A DNA stretch of 64,000 bases from Actinopolyspora lacussalsi subsp. righensis (GCF_900116555.1 NZ_FPAT01000002.1:310001-374000); one strand, 5' to 3'; shown: positions 51,757-61,301, counted from the first letter of the stretch. The notes: generated by a model from the letters alone, not told the origin. Made by a program: numbers and translations.

Positions 51757-53250
51757 TCACTCGGCGGGCAGGGCCTCGCGGCGCTCCGGGCCGTCGACCT
51801 CCACGCGATTGCGCCCACCGTGCTTGGCGCGGTAGAGCGCGACGTCGGCAGCCGTGAACAGTTCTTCCAGTCTGGCCGGACCGGCCGCCGCGCCGATGCT
51901 CACCGTGGGAGGTTGCTCGACCTCGCCGAGAACCTGTCGCCAGTCGTGCCCGTCCACCGCTGCCCGGATGCGTTCGGCCACGGCCGGTCCCGCCGTGCGT
52001 GAATCCCCGGAGTAGGCGGCCAGCACCACCACGAACTCGTCACCCGCCCAGCGGCAGATCAGGTCCTCGGCGCGGCATTCGGCCCGCAGCAGCGACGCCA
52101 CCTCCCGCAGCGCGGCGTCGCCCATCGAGTGCCCCGCTCCGTCGTTGACGTCCTTGAACCAGTCCACGTCCAGCAACAGCAACCACGGAATGCCTCCCTG
52201 GGAGGCGCTGCGCTCCAGCAGTGCCGGTGCGTAGCGTTCCAGTCCCAACCGGTTGGCCAGTCCGGTGAGCGGGTCGCGCAGCGCCGCTGCCTCGGCCGCA
52301 TTGGCCTTGCGCTGGGCGTGCACCGCGATGCGGCGTTGTTCGAGTGCTTGACCGAGCCCCTCCTGCAGCACCTGGATGGTTTCGTTGGCCGCACGCACCG
52401 CTCGTCGCAGGGCCGTGGCCTCGCCCACGTGGTCGCCGAGGCGTTGGCACATTGACGACAGGTCGGTGGAGATACGGTTGATCAGCATGGTCTCCCTGAT
52501 CGTCTCCGCCTGGTACAGGGCACGACTCGCCAAGGTCCTCGCCTGATCCAGCAGGTTCTGTCGTCTGCGCACCTCGGCGAGCGTCCAGTTGGCGATGGAC
52601 TGCGCGTACATGTCCGAGGCTTCCTCGGCTTCCGCCAGTGCCGAGGTGGCGCGTCGCTGCGCGTCGTCGATCTCCTCCAGCGCCACCAGTACCCGACCGC
52701 TGCTGGCCAGCGCACGGCGATGCACCGCCCCCTGCGTTCCCAGCCGGAACACCTCGTCGAACCGCACCAGTGAGTCGGACAGGTAGCGTTCCACTGACAC
52801 ACCGGAGACGACCACTCGTGAGGCCAGTGTGGCCCCCTCCCGCAGCAGGCAGTGCGCGAGCGTGGCCGGGTCGCCCACCTCCCGTGCGATCCGTACCGCC
52901 CTGCTGAGCAGTTCGAGCGCGGGGGCGCTGTGCCCTTCGAGCAGGTAGCCGAGCATGCTCAGCGCGTGGGCGGTCTCCGCGTCGCGGTGCTTCTCCGCGT
53001 CGAGCTCGGTCCAGGCGTCCGCGGCGAGTTCGAGGGCCAGCGAGACCCGGCCCAACCGCCAGGCGAGGATCGCCCGGTTCACGAGTACGATGGGGCGGTT
53101 CCACTCACTGCCGACCAGGTTCGGCGCGCTGGCCACCGAATCGTCGAAGGCCGCCTCGCACTGCTCGATCAGGCCGGAGTCGAGCAACAGCCGTACCTGA
53201 CGGTCTTGCTCGGGTATCCGGCCCGCCAGCAGCGGATCGTCCTGTTCCAC
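51757..53250 (-). CDS. diguanylate cyclase (GGDEF domain, AGDEF variant) with TPR-like N-terminus
   Basis: 497 aa. The first 320 residues are helical, TPR-like repeats; a coiled linker ending AAEAAALRDPLTGLANRLGLERY leads to the GGDEF domain. The active site reads RWAGDEFVVVL, so the first Gly of GGDEF is Ala, a variant that is active in some cyclases. The inhibitory I-site RxxD is present as RAED, exactly five residues before. FKDVNDGAGHSMGDAALREVA is the conserved first half. It should make cyclic di-GMP, an inducer of developmental control in actinomycetes. Confidence 0.85.
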   Translation of the reverse strand: MEQDDPLLAGRIPEQDRQVRLLLDSGLIEQCEAAFDDSVASAPNLVGSEWNRPIVLVNRAILAWRLGRVSLALELAADAWTELDAEKHRDAETAHALSMLGYLLEGHSAPALELLSRAVRIAREVGDPATLAHCLLREGATLASRVVVSGVSVERYLSDSLVRFDEVFRLGTQGAVHRRALASSGRVLVALEEIDDAQRRATSALAEAEEASDMYAQSIANWTLAEVRRRQNLLDQARTLASRALYQAETIRETMLINRISTDLSSMCQRLGDHVGEATALRRAVRAANETIQVLQEGLGQALEQRRIAVHAQRKANAAEAAALRDPLTGLANRLGLERYAPALLERSASQGGIPWLLLLDVDWFKDVNDGAGHSMGDAALREVASLLRAECRAEDLICRWAGDEFVVVLAAYSGDSRTAGPAVAERIRAAVDGHDWRQVLGEVEQPPTVSIGAAAGPARLEELFTAADVALYRAKHGGRNRVEVDGPERREALPAE

Positions 53251-53355
53251 GGCGTCCTCGCACTCGCAGATCGCGGCGCTGCGGGTTCTCCCCGAGCCCG
53301 CGGGGGTCGGGCACCCGGAGTCTCCGCTTCGACTACCTGCTCTTCGAGCAACAGA

Positions 53356-54036
53356 TTACCGGGTGAAATCGTGCCGATACTTGCCGTCGTGTACAACATC
53401 CTCCAGCCGCAGCCTGCTGCGCCAGCCGTGGCGTTCCAGGTCAGGGGTTTCGGCGAGTTCGCGAACCGGCCCGACGCACAACCAAGCGACCGGCCGGACG
53501 CCCGACGGGATGTCCAGCAGTCTGCGCAGGAATTCCTCCCGGTAGAAGCTTACCCAGCCCACGCCGAGTCCTTCCGCCGTGGCCGCCAGCCACAGGTTCT
53601 GGATCGCCAGGCACACCGAGTACAGCCCGGCGTCGGCGATGGCGTGTCTGCCGAGCACGTCCGGTGAACCGCGTTCCGGGTCGTAGGTGACCGCTATGCC
53701 GAGCGAGGACTCCACGATGCCCTCGACCTTGATCTTGGAGAAGGTCTGGGCGCGTTCCCCGCTGAGCTCGGACGCGAACACGCTTCGTTCCGCCAGCACG
53801 TGTTCGCGGAAGGCGCGTCGAGTGGCCTCGTCGCGTACGAGTACGAAGTCCCACGGCTGGGAGAGTCCCACACTCGGGGCGCTGTGCGCGGCACCCAGCA
53901 CGCGGTACAGCACGTCGGGGTCGAGCGTCTCGCCGGTGAACTCGGAGCGTACGTCGCGCCGACGGTTGATCACGTCGTAGAGGTCGGATACCGGCTGTCG
54001 GGATTCGGAGCGGCCGGATCGGTCTGCCGTTGTCAT
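53356..54036 (-). CDS. bluB: 5,6-dimethylbenzimidazole synthase (BluB)
   Basis: 226 aa from ATG 54034-54036. VINRRRDVRSEFTGE, AAHSAPSVGLSQPWDFVLVRD, YDPERGSPDVLGRHAIADAGLYSVCLAIQNLWLAATAEGLGVGWVSFY are the BluB signature segments. BluB breaks down reduced FMN with oxygen to give the lower ligand of vitamin B12. It is a lone gene here, with no other cobalamin gene and no B12 riboswitch that I can see. Confidence 0.88.
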   Translation of the reverse strand: MTTADRSGRSESRQPVSDLYDVINRRRDVRSEFTGETLDPDVLYRVLGAAHSAPSVGLSQPWDFVLVRDEATRRAFREHVLAERSVFASELSGERAQTFSKIKVEGIVESSLGIAVTYDPERGSPDVLGRHAIADAGLYSVCLAIQNLWLAATAEGLGVGWVSFYREEFLRRLLDIPSGVRPVAWLCVGPVRELAETPDLERHGWRSRLRLEDVVHDGKYRHDFTR

Positions 54037-54214
54037 CCCGGCTATCCTGCCGTGCTCGCGGGTGTGATTCCCAGTGCCCCGCGACTGGAATGACTCCGCA
54101 CACCATCGCCGCCCGCCGTGTCGATCCGGCGTGCGGTGTCGTGGCCACCGTCGGCGGCACTCCGTTGTGACGCCCGCCATAAAATCCCGACTCGCCGGTG
54201 GCGACACCCCCACT

Positions 54215-54231
54215 TCTCAGTTCTCTCTCAG
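54215..54231 (+). promoter_or_regulatory. MprA box candidate upstream of mprA
   Basis: TCTCAG (54215-54220) and TCTCAG (54226-54231) form a direct repeat with an 11-bp period, 24 bases before the mprA start. The identical arrangement precedes the htrA gene at 58715-58731, which points to the response regulator as the binder. Confidence 0.65.
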
Positions 54232-54254
54232 GGGTTCGGGTAAGACTGGGGGAC

Positions 54255-54947
54255 ATGCGCATACTCGTCGTCGATGACGACCGTGCCGTTCGGGAGTCGT
54301 TGCGAAGATCTCTCGAATTCAACGGTTACCAGGTGGAACTGGCCTCGGACGGTCAGCAGGCCCTGGACTCGCTCACCGCCGCGCGACCGGACGCGATGGT
54401 CCTCGACGTCATGATGCCCAAGGTGGACGGTCTGGAGGTCGCACGCAGACTGCGGGGGACCGGTGACGACCTGCCGATCCTGGTGCTCACCGCGCGCGAG
54501 GCCGTTTCGGATCGTGTGGCGGGTCTGGACGCGGGGGCGGACGACTACCTGCCCAAACCCTTCGCGCTGGAGGAACTGCTCGCCCGACTGCGAGCGCTGT
54601 TGCGCAGGGCGAGTCCACCGGATCCCGAGGAGGGCATCCCGGAGTCGCTGCGGTTCGCCGACCTGGAGCTGGATCCCGGCACCCGCGAGGTGCGGCGGGG
54701 GAGTCGTGCCATCAGCCTGACGCGTACCGAGTTCGCGCTGCTCGAACTGCTCATGGCGCACCCCAAGCAGGTGCTCACTCGCAGCAGGCTGCTGGAGGAC
54801 GTCTGGGGCTACGATTTCCCGACGACGGGCAACGCCCTGGAGGTCTACGTCGGGTATCTGCGCCGCAAGACGGAGGCCTCGGGTGAACCGAGGTTGATTC
54901 ACACCGTCCGCGGTGTCGGCTACGTGCTTCGGGAGAATCCACCGTGA
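54255..54947 (+). CDS. mprA: OmpR-family response regulator, MprA-like
   Basis: 230 aa. Receiver domain with acidic pocket D7-D8, phospho-acceptor D51 in [19 protein letters not shown], and the lysine in [15 protein letters not shown]. The C-terminal winged helix ([49 protein letters not shown]) is OmpR type. The order with mprB, htrA and moaB matches Rv0981-Rv0984 of Mycobacterium tuberculosis, where the system responds to envelope stress. The stop overlaps the kinase start (GTGA). Probably autoregulated through the TCTCAG direct repeat. Confidence 0.9.
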   Translation: MRILVVDDDRAVRESLRRSLEFNGYQVELASDGQQALDSLTAARPDAMVLDVMMPKVDGLEVARRLRGTGDDLPILVLTAREAVSDRVAGLDAGADDYLPKPFALEELLARLRALLRRASPPDPEEGIPESLRFADLELDPGTREVRRGSRAISLTRTEFALLELLMAHPKQVLTRSRLLEDVWGYDFPTTGNALEVYVGYLRRKTEASGEPRLIHTVRGVGYVLRENPP

Positions 54948-56407
54948 CCACACCGGCCCCGCCACCTTCGGAACTGACCGGGTCGTCCCCCTCCGAGGGG
55001 CAGACCGGCAGATGGCAGCGGGCTTCGCTGCGCAACAGGGTGACCCTGCTGGCCGCCGCCTGCGTGGCGGGGGCCGTCGCGCTGGTCTCGGTCGGCGCTT
55101 TTCTGACGGTTCGGGACAGCCTCCACGAGCAGGTGGACCAGAACCTGCGGGAACGCGCCAGCCAGGCGGTCTCCGGTCCGCAGGTGCTGGAACCCAACCT
55201 GCGTTCGGTTCCCGCCGCCTTCTACGCGGCGGCCAACTTGCGAATCTGTCTGGTCACCGCCGACGGCAGGGCGCTGACCGGGCCCGGCAAGGCCCCACCG
55301 TGGGGGCACGCGGAGTTGGCGGTGGCGCGTGGTCTCACGGAGTCCTCGCTGCGGACCGACGACGCCACCAACAGCAGGGTGGTGGCGCTGCCCGCCGGGG
55401 ACGACCGTGCCCTGGTCATGTCGCAGTCACTGGCCTCGACCAAGGCCACGTTGGCCCAGCTCAGCGTGGTGCTCGTCGTGATCGGCGGTGCGGGCATCCT
55501 GCTCGCCGCCGCCGCGGGGACCGCGGTGGCTCGCACGGCGCTGCGACCGGTGCAACGACTCACCGCTGCCACCGAACGTATCGCTCGGACGGGCGACCTG
55601 CGTCCGATTCCGGTGAGCGGCGACGACGAGCTGGCACGGTTGACCACCAGCTTCAACAAGATGCTCGGGGCGCTGGCCGAGTCCCAGGAACAGCAGCGAA
55701 GGCTGGTCGCCGATGCCGGGCACGAACTGCGCACCCCGCTGACCTCGTTGCGCACGAACCTCGAACTGCTCATCGCCTCAGACCGGCCGGGCAGTCCCCA
55801 ACTGTCCGACGAGGACCGTGCCGAGATGCTCGGTGACGTGCAGGCGCAGATCACCGAGCTGTCCGCGCTGGTGGGAGATCTCGTGGAGCTGGCTCGGGAG
55901 GACGCGCCGAACGCGGTGCACGAGCCGCTCGAACTGGTAGACGTCGTGGAGCGGGCGCTGAGCCGGGCCAGGCGGCGTGCCTCCGAGGTGGAGTTCGATG
56001 TTCGGCTGGGGCAGTGGTCGATGCTCGGCGACGCCACCGCGTTGGAACGTGCGGTGCTGAACCTGCTGGACAACGCGGCCAAGTGGAGCCCCGCAGGGGG
56101 GATCGTGCGGGTGGAGTGCCGGCAGCTCGACGCGGGATTCGCGGTCTTCGAGGTCGCCGACAGTGGGCCGGGCATCCCGGAGGAGGACCGCAGGCACGTC
56201 TTCGAGCGGTTCTACCGTTCCACCGAGGCGAGGCCGTTGCGCGGATCAGGACTGGGACTGGCGATCGTCAAGCAGGTGGCCGAGCGGCACGGCGGAAGCG
56301 TGGCAGCGGGCGAGGCGCCGGAGGGCGGAGCGATGATCTCGATGTATCTGCCCGGCCGCGCCGATCCCGAGCAGGACGCCCCACAGCAGCCCGCACGTCC
56401 GACCTGA
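54944..56407 (+). CDS. mprB: sensor histidine kinase, MprB-like
   Basis: 487 aa from GTG 54944. Two helices ([22 protein letters not shown] and [23 protein letters not shown]) flank an extracytoplasmic sensor loop of about 120 residues. HAMP follows ([20 protein letters not shown]), then HisKA with phospho-acceptor His260 in [14 protein letters not shown] and an ATPase domain with [31 protein letters not shown] and [11 protein letters not shown]. In mycobacteria MprB is held inactive by DnaK and released on envelope damage. Bases 56408-56720 downstream hold no gene. Confidence 0.9.
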   Translation: MTTPAPPPSELTGSSPSEGQTGRWQRASLRNRVTLLAAACVAGAVALVSVGAFLTVRDSLHEQVDQNLRERASQAVSGPQVLEPNLRSVPAAFYAAANLRICLVTADGRALTGPGKAPPWGHAELAVARGLTESSLRTDDATNSRVVALPAGDDRALVMSQSLASTKATLAQLSVVLVVIGGAGILLAAAAGTAVARTALRPVQRLTAATERIARTGDLRPIPVSGDDELARLTTSFNKMLGALAESQEQQRRLVADAGHELRTPLTSLRTNLELLIASDRPGSPQLSDEDRAEMLGDVQAQITELSALVGDLVELAREDAPNAVHEPLELVDVVERALSRARRRASEVEFDVRLGQWSMLGDATALERAVLNLLDNAAKWSPAGGIVRVECRQLDAGFAVFEVADSGPGIPEEDRRHVFERFYRSTEARPLRGSGLGLAIVKQVAERHGGSVAAGEAPEGGAMISMYLPGRADPEQDAPQQPARPT

Positions 56408-56625
56408 GGCGGTCCCGCCGTTCCTCCGGGCCGGACGGTTCCGCCACGCTGCCCGGTGCGGCTCGCGGACGGCGGGTGCACCCGCGAGCTCTCCCGCTGC
56501 GGGCACTGTTCCGGTTTCCCGGATCGCCGGACGGGCTGTTTCCCACGTCTGCAGCACACCTGGCGGAGTGGTGCTGGCTTTGTGTGGTTTCTATGCTGCT
56601 TCGTGTAGGGTATTGTTGGTTTGTG

Positions 56626-56642
56626 TTTACTTGACGAGTAAA
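56626..56642. promoter_or_regulatory. DeoR operator candidate
   Basis: TTTACT-TGACG-AGTAAA is a perfect inverted repeat with 6-bp arms in an AT-rich stretch (56580-56660), 79 bases upstream of the deoR-type gene. The rich T content contrasts with the GC-rich flanks and probably marks the promoter of the deoR-galT pair. Confidence 0.55.
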
Positions 56643-56720
56643 GTTCGCGTGGTTTCGTGATGACTTCGATCGCGACACTCGCGTCGGATTCGCGGCGAAC
56701 ACGGCGGGGTTGGAGTGGTG

Positions 56721-57560
56721 ATGCTGGCACGTCAGCGTCAGGACATGATACTGGACGAAGTTCGTAGAACCGGCGCTGTGCAGGTGAGCGACCTCGTGCA
56801 GCGCCTCGGCGTGTCCGATATGACCATCCGCAGGGATCTCGACGCCTTGGCGGCACGCGGGGCGGTCGAGAAGGTCTACGGCGGCGCCACCTCCGTGCTG
56901 GACCGCAGCACCGACGAGCCCGGTTTCGAAGCCAAGTCGGTGTACCAACCCGCGGAGAAGGAAGCCATAGCCGAGCGGGCCGCGCGGCTCGTCCGCCCGG
57001 GGTCGGCCATCGGGCTCTCGGCGGGCACCACCACCTGGACGCTGGCACGGCACCTCGACGACGTCGCCGATCTGACCGTGGTGACCAATTCCGTGCGCAT
57101 CGCCGATGTGCTCCAGCAGCGCGGCCGTGCCGACCGCACCGTGATCCTGACCGGTGGGGTGCGTACCCCATCCGACGCGCTCGTCGGTCCGGTGGCCGTG
57201 CGCGCGCTGCACTCGCTGCACCTGGATCTGGTCTTCCTGGGGGTGCACGGGATGAGCACCCGCGCCGGTTTCACCACACCCAATCTCGACGAGAGCGAGA
57301 CCAACCGCGCGCTCGCGCGGGCGGCCAACCGGCTGGTCGTGATAGCGGATCACGCCAAGTGGTCCACGGTCGGTATCTCCACCATCGTCGGCCTCGAGGA
57401 GGCCGACGTGCTGATCAGTGATGACGGATTGCCCGAGGAAGCGCGTCGGGTGCTCGGGGAGCGGATCGCGGAGCTGTCGATCGCTCCCGTCTCCGGTGAG
57501 CGGGGCGAATCGGCCGATTCCACGTATGAGGACACTATGCGGGCGGAGAGTGAGCAGTGA
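56721..57560 (+). CDS. DeoR-family transcriptional regulator
   Basis: 279 aa from ATG 56721 (GGAG 6 bases upstream; GTG 56715 is in frame). RQRQDMILDEVRRTGAVQVSDLVQRLGVSDMTIRRDLDALAARGAVEKVYGGA is the DeoR helix-turn-helix signature, and the C-terminal sugar-phosphate sensor has LSAGTTTWTLARHL, VTNSVRIADVL and HGMSTRAGFTTPNLDESETN. The stop overlaps the galT start (GTGA), so it probably controls galactose use in response to a phosphosugar. Confidence 0.9.
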   Translation: MLARQRQDMILDEVRRTGAVQVSDLVQRLGVSDMTIRRDLDALAARGAVEKVYGGATSVLDRSTDEPGFEAKSVYQPAEKEAIAERAARLVRPGSAIGLSAGTTTWTLARHLDDVADLTVVTNSVRIADVLQQRGRADRTVILTGGVRTPSDALVGPVAVRALHSLHLDLVFLGVHGMSTRAGFTTPNLDESETNRALARAANRLVVIADHAKWSTVGISTIVGLEEADVLISDDGLPEEARRVLGERIAELSIAPVSGERGESADSTYEDTMRAESEQ

Positions 57561-58654
57561 GGCGAACCGCGCGGCAGCTGGCCGACGGGCGGGAAATCAT
57601 CTACTTCGACTCGGAGGCCACGGCGCCGGAACGAACCGCCGAGGACCTCCGTGAGCTCGACGGGCCACCCACGGCACCGGAGATGCGGCGTGACCCGTTG
57701 ACCGGCGAGTGGATCGCCATGGCCGCACATCGGCAGAGCCGCACCTACAAGCCGCCGGCCGATCTTTGCCCGTTGTGTCCCAGCGAGCCGGGCAAACCCA
57801 GTGAGATCCCGGAGGGCGACTACGAGGTCGCCGTGTTCGAGAACCGGTTCCCCTCGTTCGCGGCGCCCGAGGAACCGTCCGCTTTTTCCGGCCCCGGAGT
57901 GCTGGACACGGATCCACTGGTCCGACGGGCTCCGGCCAGTGGCAGGTGTGAGGTCGTGTGCTTCACGTCCGAGCACCGCAGCTCGTTCGCCGCGCTGACC
58001 CCACGACACGCGCGCACCGTCGTGGACGCCTGGGCCGACCGCACGGCCGAACTCGCCGAGGTGAACGGGGTGGAACAGGTGTTCTGCTTCGAGAACCGGG
58101 GCGAGGAGATCGGGGTGACGCTGCATCATCCGCACGGCCAGATCTACGGGTATCCCTTCGTCACCCCCAAGACCGGCCAGCTGCTGCGAAACGCCGAGGA
58201 ACACCACCGAACCCACGGCAGCCACCTGCTCGGTGACGTGCTCGCCGCCGAGCGTTCCTCCGGGCAACGCGTGATCCGCGAATCCGAGCACTGGACGGTG
58301 TTCGTGCCACCCGCCGCCCGTTGGCCCGTGGAGCTCATGGTCGTCCCACACCGTCGGGCTCCCGACCTGGCCGCCCTCACCGCCGAGGAACGCGACGATC
58401 TCGCCGAGGTCTATCTCGACGCGCTGCGCAGACTGGACCGTCTCTACGGCAGGCCGCTGCCCTACATCGCGGCGTGGCAGCAGGCGCCCGTTCGGTTCGG
58501 CAGGGAACTGTCCTGGCTGCACCTGAACCTGTTCTCGGTGCTGCGCTCGCCGGACAAGCTCAAATACCTGGCCGGTTCGGAGTCCGGGATGGGAGTCTGG
58601 ATCAGTGATGTGACCCCGGAACAGGTCGCGGAGCGACTTCGCGAGGTGTTCTGA
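57557..58654 (+). CDS. galT: galactose-1-phosphate uridylyltransferase
   Basis: 365 aa from GTG 57557. Zinc site CPLCPSEP; VAVFENRFPSF; the catalytic HPHGQ motif within GVTLHHPHGQIYGYPF, whose middle His forms the UMP intermediate; and a second histidine region WLHLNLFSVLRSPDKLKYLAGSESGMG. It swaps UMP between UDP-glucose and galactose-1-phosphate (Leloir pathway). galK and galE are not in the window. The probable galU at the right edge supplies UDP-glucose. Confidence 0.92.
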   Translation: MRRTARQLADGREIIYFDSEATAPERTAEDLRELDGPPTAPEMRRDPLTGEWIAMAAHRQSRTYKPPADLCPLCPSEPGKPSEIPEGDYEVAVFENRFPSFAAPEEPSAFSGPGVLDTDPLVRRAPASGRCEVVCFTSEHRSSFAALTPRHARTVVDAWADRTAELAEVNGVEQVFCFENRGEEIGVTLHHPHGQIYGYPFVTPKTGQLLRNAEEHHRTHGSHLLGDVLAAERSSGQRVIRESEHWTVFVPPAARWPVELMVVPHRRAPDLAALTAEERDDLAEVYLDALRRLDRLYGRPLPYIAAWQQAPVRFGRELSWLHLNLFSVLRSPDKLKYLAGSESGMGVWISDVTPEQVAERLREVF

Positions 58655-58714
58655 TCGGCCTGCCCGCCCGGCCCGGGGAGGCGGAACGGATTCATCGTTC
58701 GCTTCCAAGCCTGA

Positions 58715-58731
58715 TCTCAGGCGGCTCTCAG
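58715..58731 (+). promoter_or_regulatory. MprA box candidate upstream of htrA
   Basis: TCTCAG (58715-58720) and TCTCAG (58726-58731) repeat the spacing seen before mprA, ending 22 bases before the htrA start. This supports direct control of the protease gene by MprA, as known for pepD in mycobacteria. Confidence 0.65.
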
Positions 58732-58753
58732 CCGGATAGCGCAGAGTGGAGAC

Positions 58754-60556
58754 ATGAGCGAAAATCACCCTGGTTCTCCCGACGAAAGTCAGGATCGCCC
58801 CGACACACCGACCGAGTACGGTGCTCCTCGGCCGGAGTCCGGTGAACAAGGCGTCGCCGGTGCCGCTTCGACGGGACCCGCGGAGTCCGGAGAGGCTCGG
58901 GAAAGCTCCGAGGGGCCGCCGCCGGAGTCGACGCAGCGAGTCGACGCCTCCGGAGCCGCACCGGACAGCACCGAGGATTCGACCACGTGGCAACAGGGAG
59001 CTTCGCGGTCCGGAACCGACCACACCACCTCCACCGGTCCCACCACCGGCACGGAATCCACTCCCTCGTCCGACCCGTCCGAGGCCTCCGAGCAGCGACC
59101 GTGGAGCCCGCACTCCGGTACCGAGCCCCAGCAGCCGTACACCCCGCAGCAGTCCCAGCAGCCCCAGCAGCCCCACGGGTTGGGCAATCCGCCACAGCAG
59201 TACGCGGGCCAGCAGCAGTACCCGGGCCAGCAATACCCGGGCCAGCAATACCCGGGACAGCAGTACCCGGGACAGCCCGGGCAGCCGATGCAGCCGGGGC
59301 AGTATCCCGGCCAGTACGCGGGCCAGCCCGGTGCTGCCGCGGGTGGCCCGCAGCAGCCGGGGCAGTACGGCGCGCAGCAACTGCCACCACAGACCGATCC
59401 GCAATACCCCTACATGACCCAGCAGTACCCCCAGCCCCCGGTCGAGGAGCCACCGAGATCCGGGAGTGGCGGTGCTCGTGGGCGCCTGCTGGTCGGTATG
59501 ACCGCGTTAGCCCTGGTGGCCGGTCTGGTGGGAGGCGCTGGAGGCACCTACGCCGTTTACCAGGCCACCGGGGGCAGCGGCGTAGTCACCTCCTTCGACC
59601 AGCAGGCACCCTCCTCGGAGAACAGCAGCAGCGCGCCCTCGGGGTCGGTGCGATCCGTCGCCGACACGGTGCTGCCGAGCGTGGTGCAGATCCAGGTGCA
59701 AACCACCAGGGGTGCTTCGGGATCCGGCTCGGGAATCATCATCAGCGAGGACGGATACATCCTCACGAACAATCACGTCGTGGAGGGGGCCTCCCAGGCG
59801 GGCGGTGATCTCGTCGCGCGCTTCAACGACGGACAGGTCGGTCAGCTCAACGTGGTCGGTACCGCCCCGTGGTCCGATCTCGCCGTGGTCAAAGCCGATG
59901 TCACCGGTCTGACCCCGGCGAAGTTGGGCAACTCGGGAGAGCTGGATGTCGGCTCGGGAGTGGTCGCGATCGGATCCCCGTACGGGCTCTCCGGAACCGT
60001 GACCAGCGGTATCATCAGTGCCAAGGACCGTCCTGTCCGCGCGGGCGGCCAGAGCGGAACTCAGGCCACGGTGCTCAACGCGTTGCAGACCGACGCCGCG
60101 ATCAACCCCGGCAACTCGGGTGGGCCGCTCGTCGACATGAACGGCCGGGTGATCGGCATCAACTCCGCCATCTACAGCCCCAGTTCCTCCAGCGAACAGG
60201 CCGGATCGGTGGGACTCGGTTTCGCTATCCCGATCGACCACGCCCGTAGGATCGGCAAGCAGCTCATCGAGGACGGATCGGCCGCTCGTACCACGCTCGG
60301 TGTGCAGGTGCGGGTCGTCGGAAACGTCAACGGTGGTCTCGTCGTGGAGGTTCCCTCGGGTGGACCGGCGGCCGAGGCCGGTGTCAAGAGCGGTGACGTC
60401 ATCACCAAGGTGAACGATCGCACGATCACCAGCGGCGACGAGCTGATCGCGGCCATCCGCTCCTACGCGCCGGGCGATACCGTCACGCTGACCATCACCA
60501 ACGAGCAGGGTGGCAACAAGCACACGGTCGAAGCGACACTGACCGGCCGGGAGTAG
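58754..60556 (+). CDS. membrane-anchored HtrA-type serine protease (PepD-like)
   Basis: 600 aa. The first 235 residues are disordered and rich in Pro, Gln, Ser and Thr, including four QQYPG repeats (DNA 59213-59272, a 15-bp repeat). One helix GRLLVGMTALALVAGLVGGA anchors it with the protease outside. Catalytic triad: His in YILTNNHVVEGA, Asp in SDLAVVKAD, Ser in NPGNSGGPLVD. A C-terminal PDZ domain begins TLGVQVRVVGNVNGGLVVEV. It degrades or refolds damaged envelope proteins. It corresponds by position to Rv0983 (pepD). Confidence 0.9.
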   Translation: MSENHPGSPDESQDRPDTPTEYGAPRPESGEQGVAGAASTGPAESGEARESSEGPPPESTQRVDASGAAPDSTEDSTTWQQGASRSGTDHTTSTGPTTGTESTPSSDPSEASEQRPWSPHSGTEPQQPYTPQQSQQPQQPHGLGNPPQQYAGQQQYPGQQYPGQQYPGQQYPGQPGQPMQPGQYPGQYAGQPGAAAGGPQQPGQYGAQQLPPQTDPQYPYMTQQYPQPPVEEPPRSGSGGARGRLLVGMTALALVAGLVGGAGGTYAVYQATGGSGVVTSFDQQAPSSENSSSAPSGSVRSVADTVLPSVVQIQVQTTRGASGSGSGIIISEDGYILTNNHVVEGASQAGGDLVARFNDGQVGQLNVVGTAPWSDLAVVKADVTGLTPAKLGNSGELDVGSGVVAIGSPYGLSGTVTSGIISAKDRPVRAGGQSGTQATVLNALQTDAAINPGNSGGPLVDMNGRVIGINSAIYSPSSSSEQAGSVGLGFAIPIDHARRIGKQLIEDGSAARTTLGVQVRVVGNVNGGLVVEVPSGGPAAEAGVKSGDVITKVNDRTITSGDELIAAIRSYAPGDTVTLTITNEQGGNKHTVEATLTGRE

Positions 60557-60591
60557 TGAGACCTCCGGCGTTGGTGCCCTGCCCTTGAGTG

Positions 60592-60642
60592 CCCGGAGCT
60601 CTCGAATACCCGGAGCTCTCGAATACCCGAAGCCATCGAGCG
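60592..60642. repeat. 17-bp tandem repeat, 3 copies
   Basis: CCCGGAGCTCTCGAATA occurs twice exactly (60592-60608, 60609-60625), then a diverged third unit (60626-60642). It lies between the htrA stop and the moaB-like gene. Confidence 0.75.
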
Positions 60643-60695
60643 CCCGGATGGATCCGAGCACCACGCAGTACCCCCCCCGATGATCAGGAGCAGAC

Positions 60696-61301
60696 ATGGA
60701 CGGTCGATACGGCAGTGTCGTGGATCACCCGCTCCGCGAGGTGAAGACATCGGATCCACTGGATCCGGACGGTGATCCGTCGGCCGCTACGGTGAGCGAT
60801 ATGGAACGCAACGCGCAGCGGTTGGGACGAGCGCTGGTGGTCGTTGTCGACGACCGGGTCTCGCAGAGTGAGCAGGAGGACACCACCGGTCCGTTGGTGA
60901 CCGAGCTGTTGGAGGAGGCGGGATTCATCGTCGACGGCAGCGTCGCAGTCGCCGGTGAGACCGTGGAAATCAGGAACGCGTTGAACACAGCCGTGATCGG
61001 CGGCGTGGACATGGTCATCACCGTCGGCGGCACCGGGGTGTCGCCGCGCGACGTCACGCCGGACGCCACGTCCGGCGTGTTGGATCGACCGGTTCCCGGG
61101 ATCGCCGAGGCGCTGCGCGCCTCCGGACTGGCGGCGGGAGCCGTCGACGCGGGGGTTTCCCGTGGTCTGGTCGGCGTCTCCGGCAGCACGCTGGTTGTCA
61201 ACCTGGCCGGTTCGCGCGCGGCCATCCGGGACGGTATGGCCACGCTGACCCCGCTGGTGACGCACGTGATCGAGCAGCTTTCCGGCATCGACGGCATCTG
61301 A
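60696..61301 (+). CDS. MoaB/Mog-like molybdopterin-binding protein
   Basis: 201 aa from ATG 60696 (AGGAG 5 bases upstream); ATG 60801 would give 166 aa and cover just the domain. GRALVVVVDDRVSQSEQEDTTGPLVTELLEEAGF and VDMVITVGGTGVSPRDVTPDAT are the MoCF-binding fold, with the GGTG and D-x-T-P motifs. Mog-type proteins adenylate molybdopterin. In M. tuberculosis moaB2 sits directly after pepD, as here. Confidence 0.85.
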   Translation: MDGRYGSVVDHPLREVKTSDPLDPDGDPSAATVSDMERNAQRLGRALVVVVDDRVSQSEQEDTTGPLVTELLEEAGFIVDGSVAVAGETVEIRNALNTAVIGGVDMVITVGGTGVSPRDVTPDATSGVLDRPVPGIAEALRASGLAAGAVDAGVSRGLVGVSGSTLVVNLAGSRAAIRDGMATLTPLVTHVIEQLSGIDGI

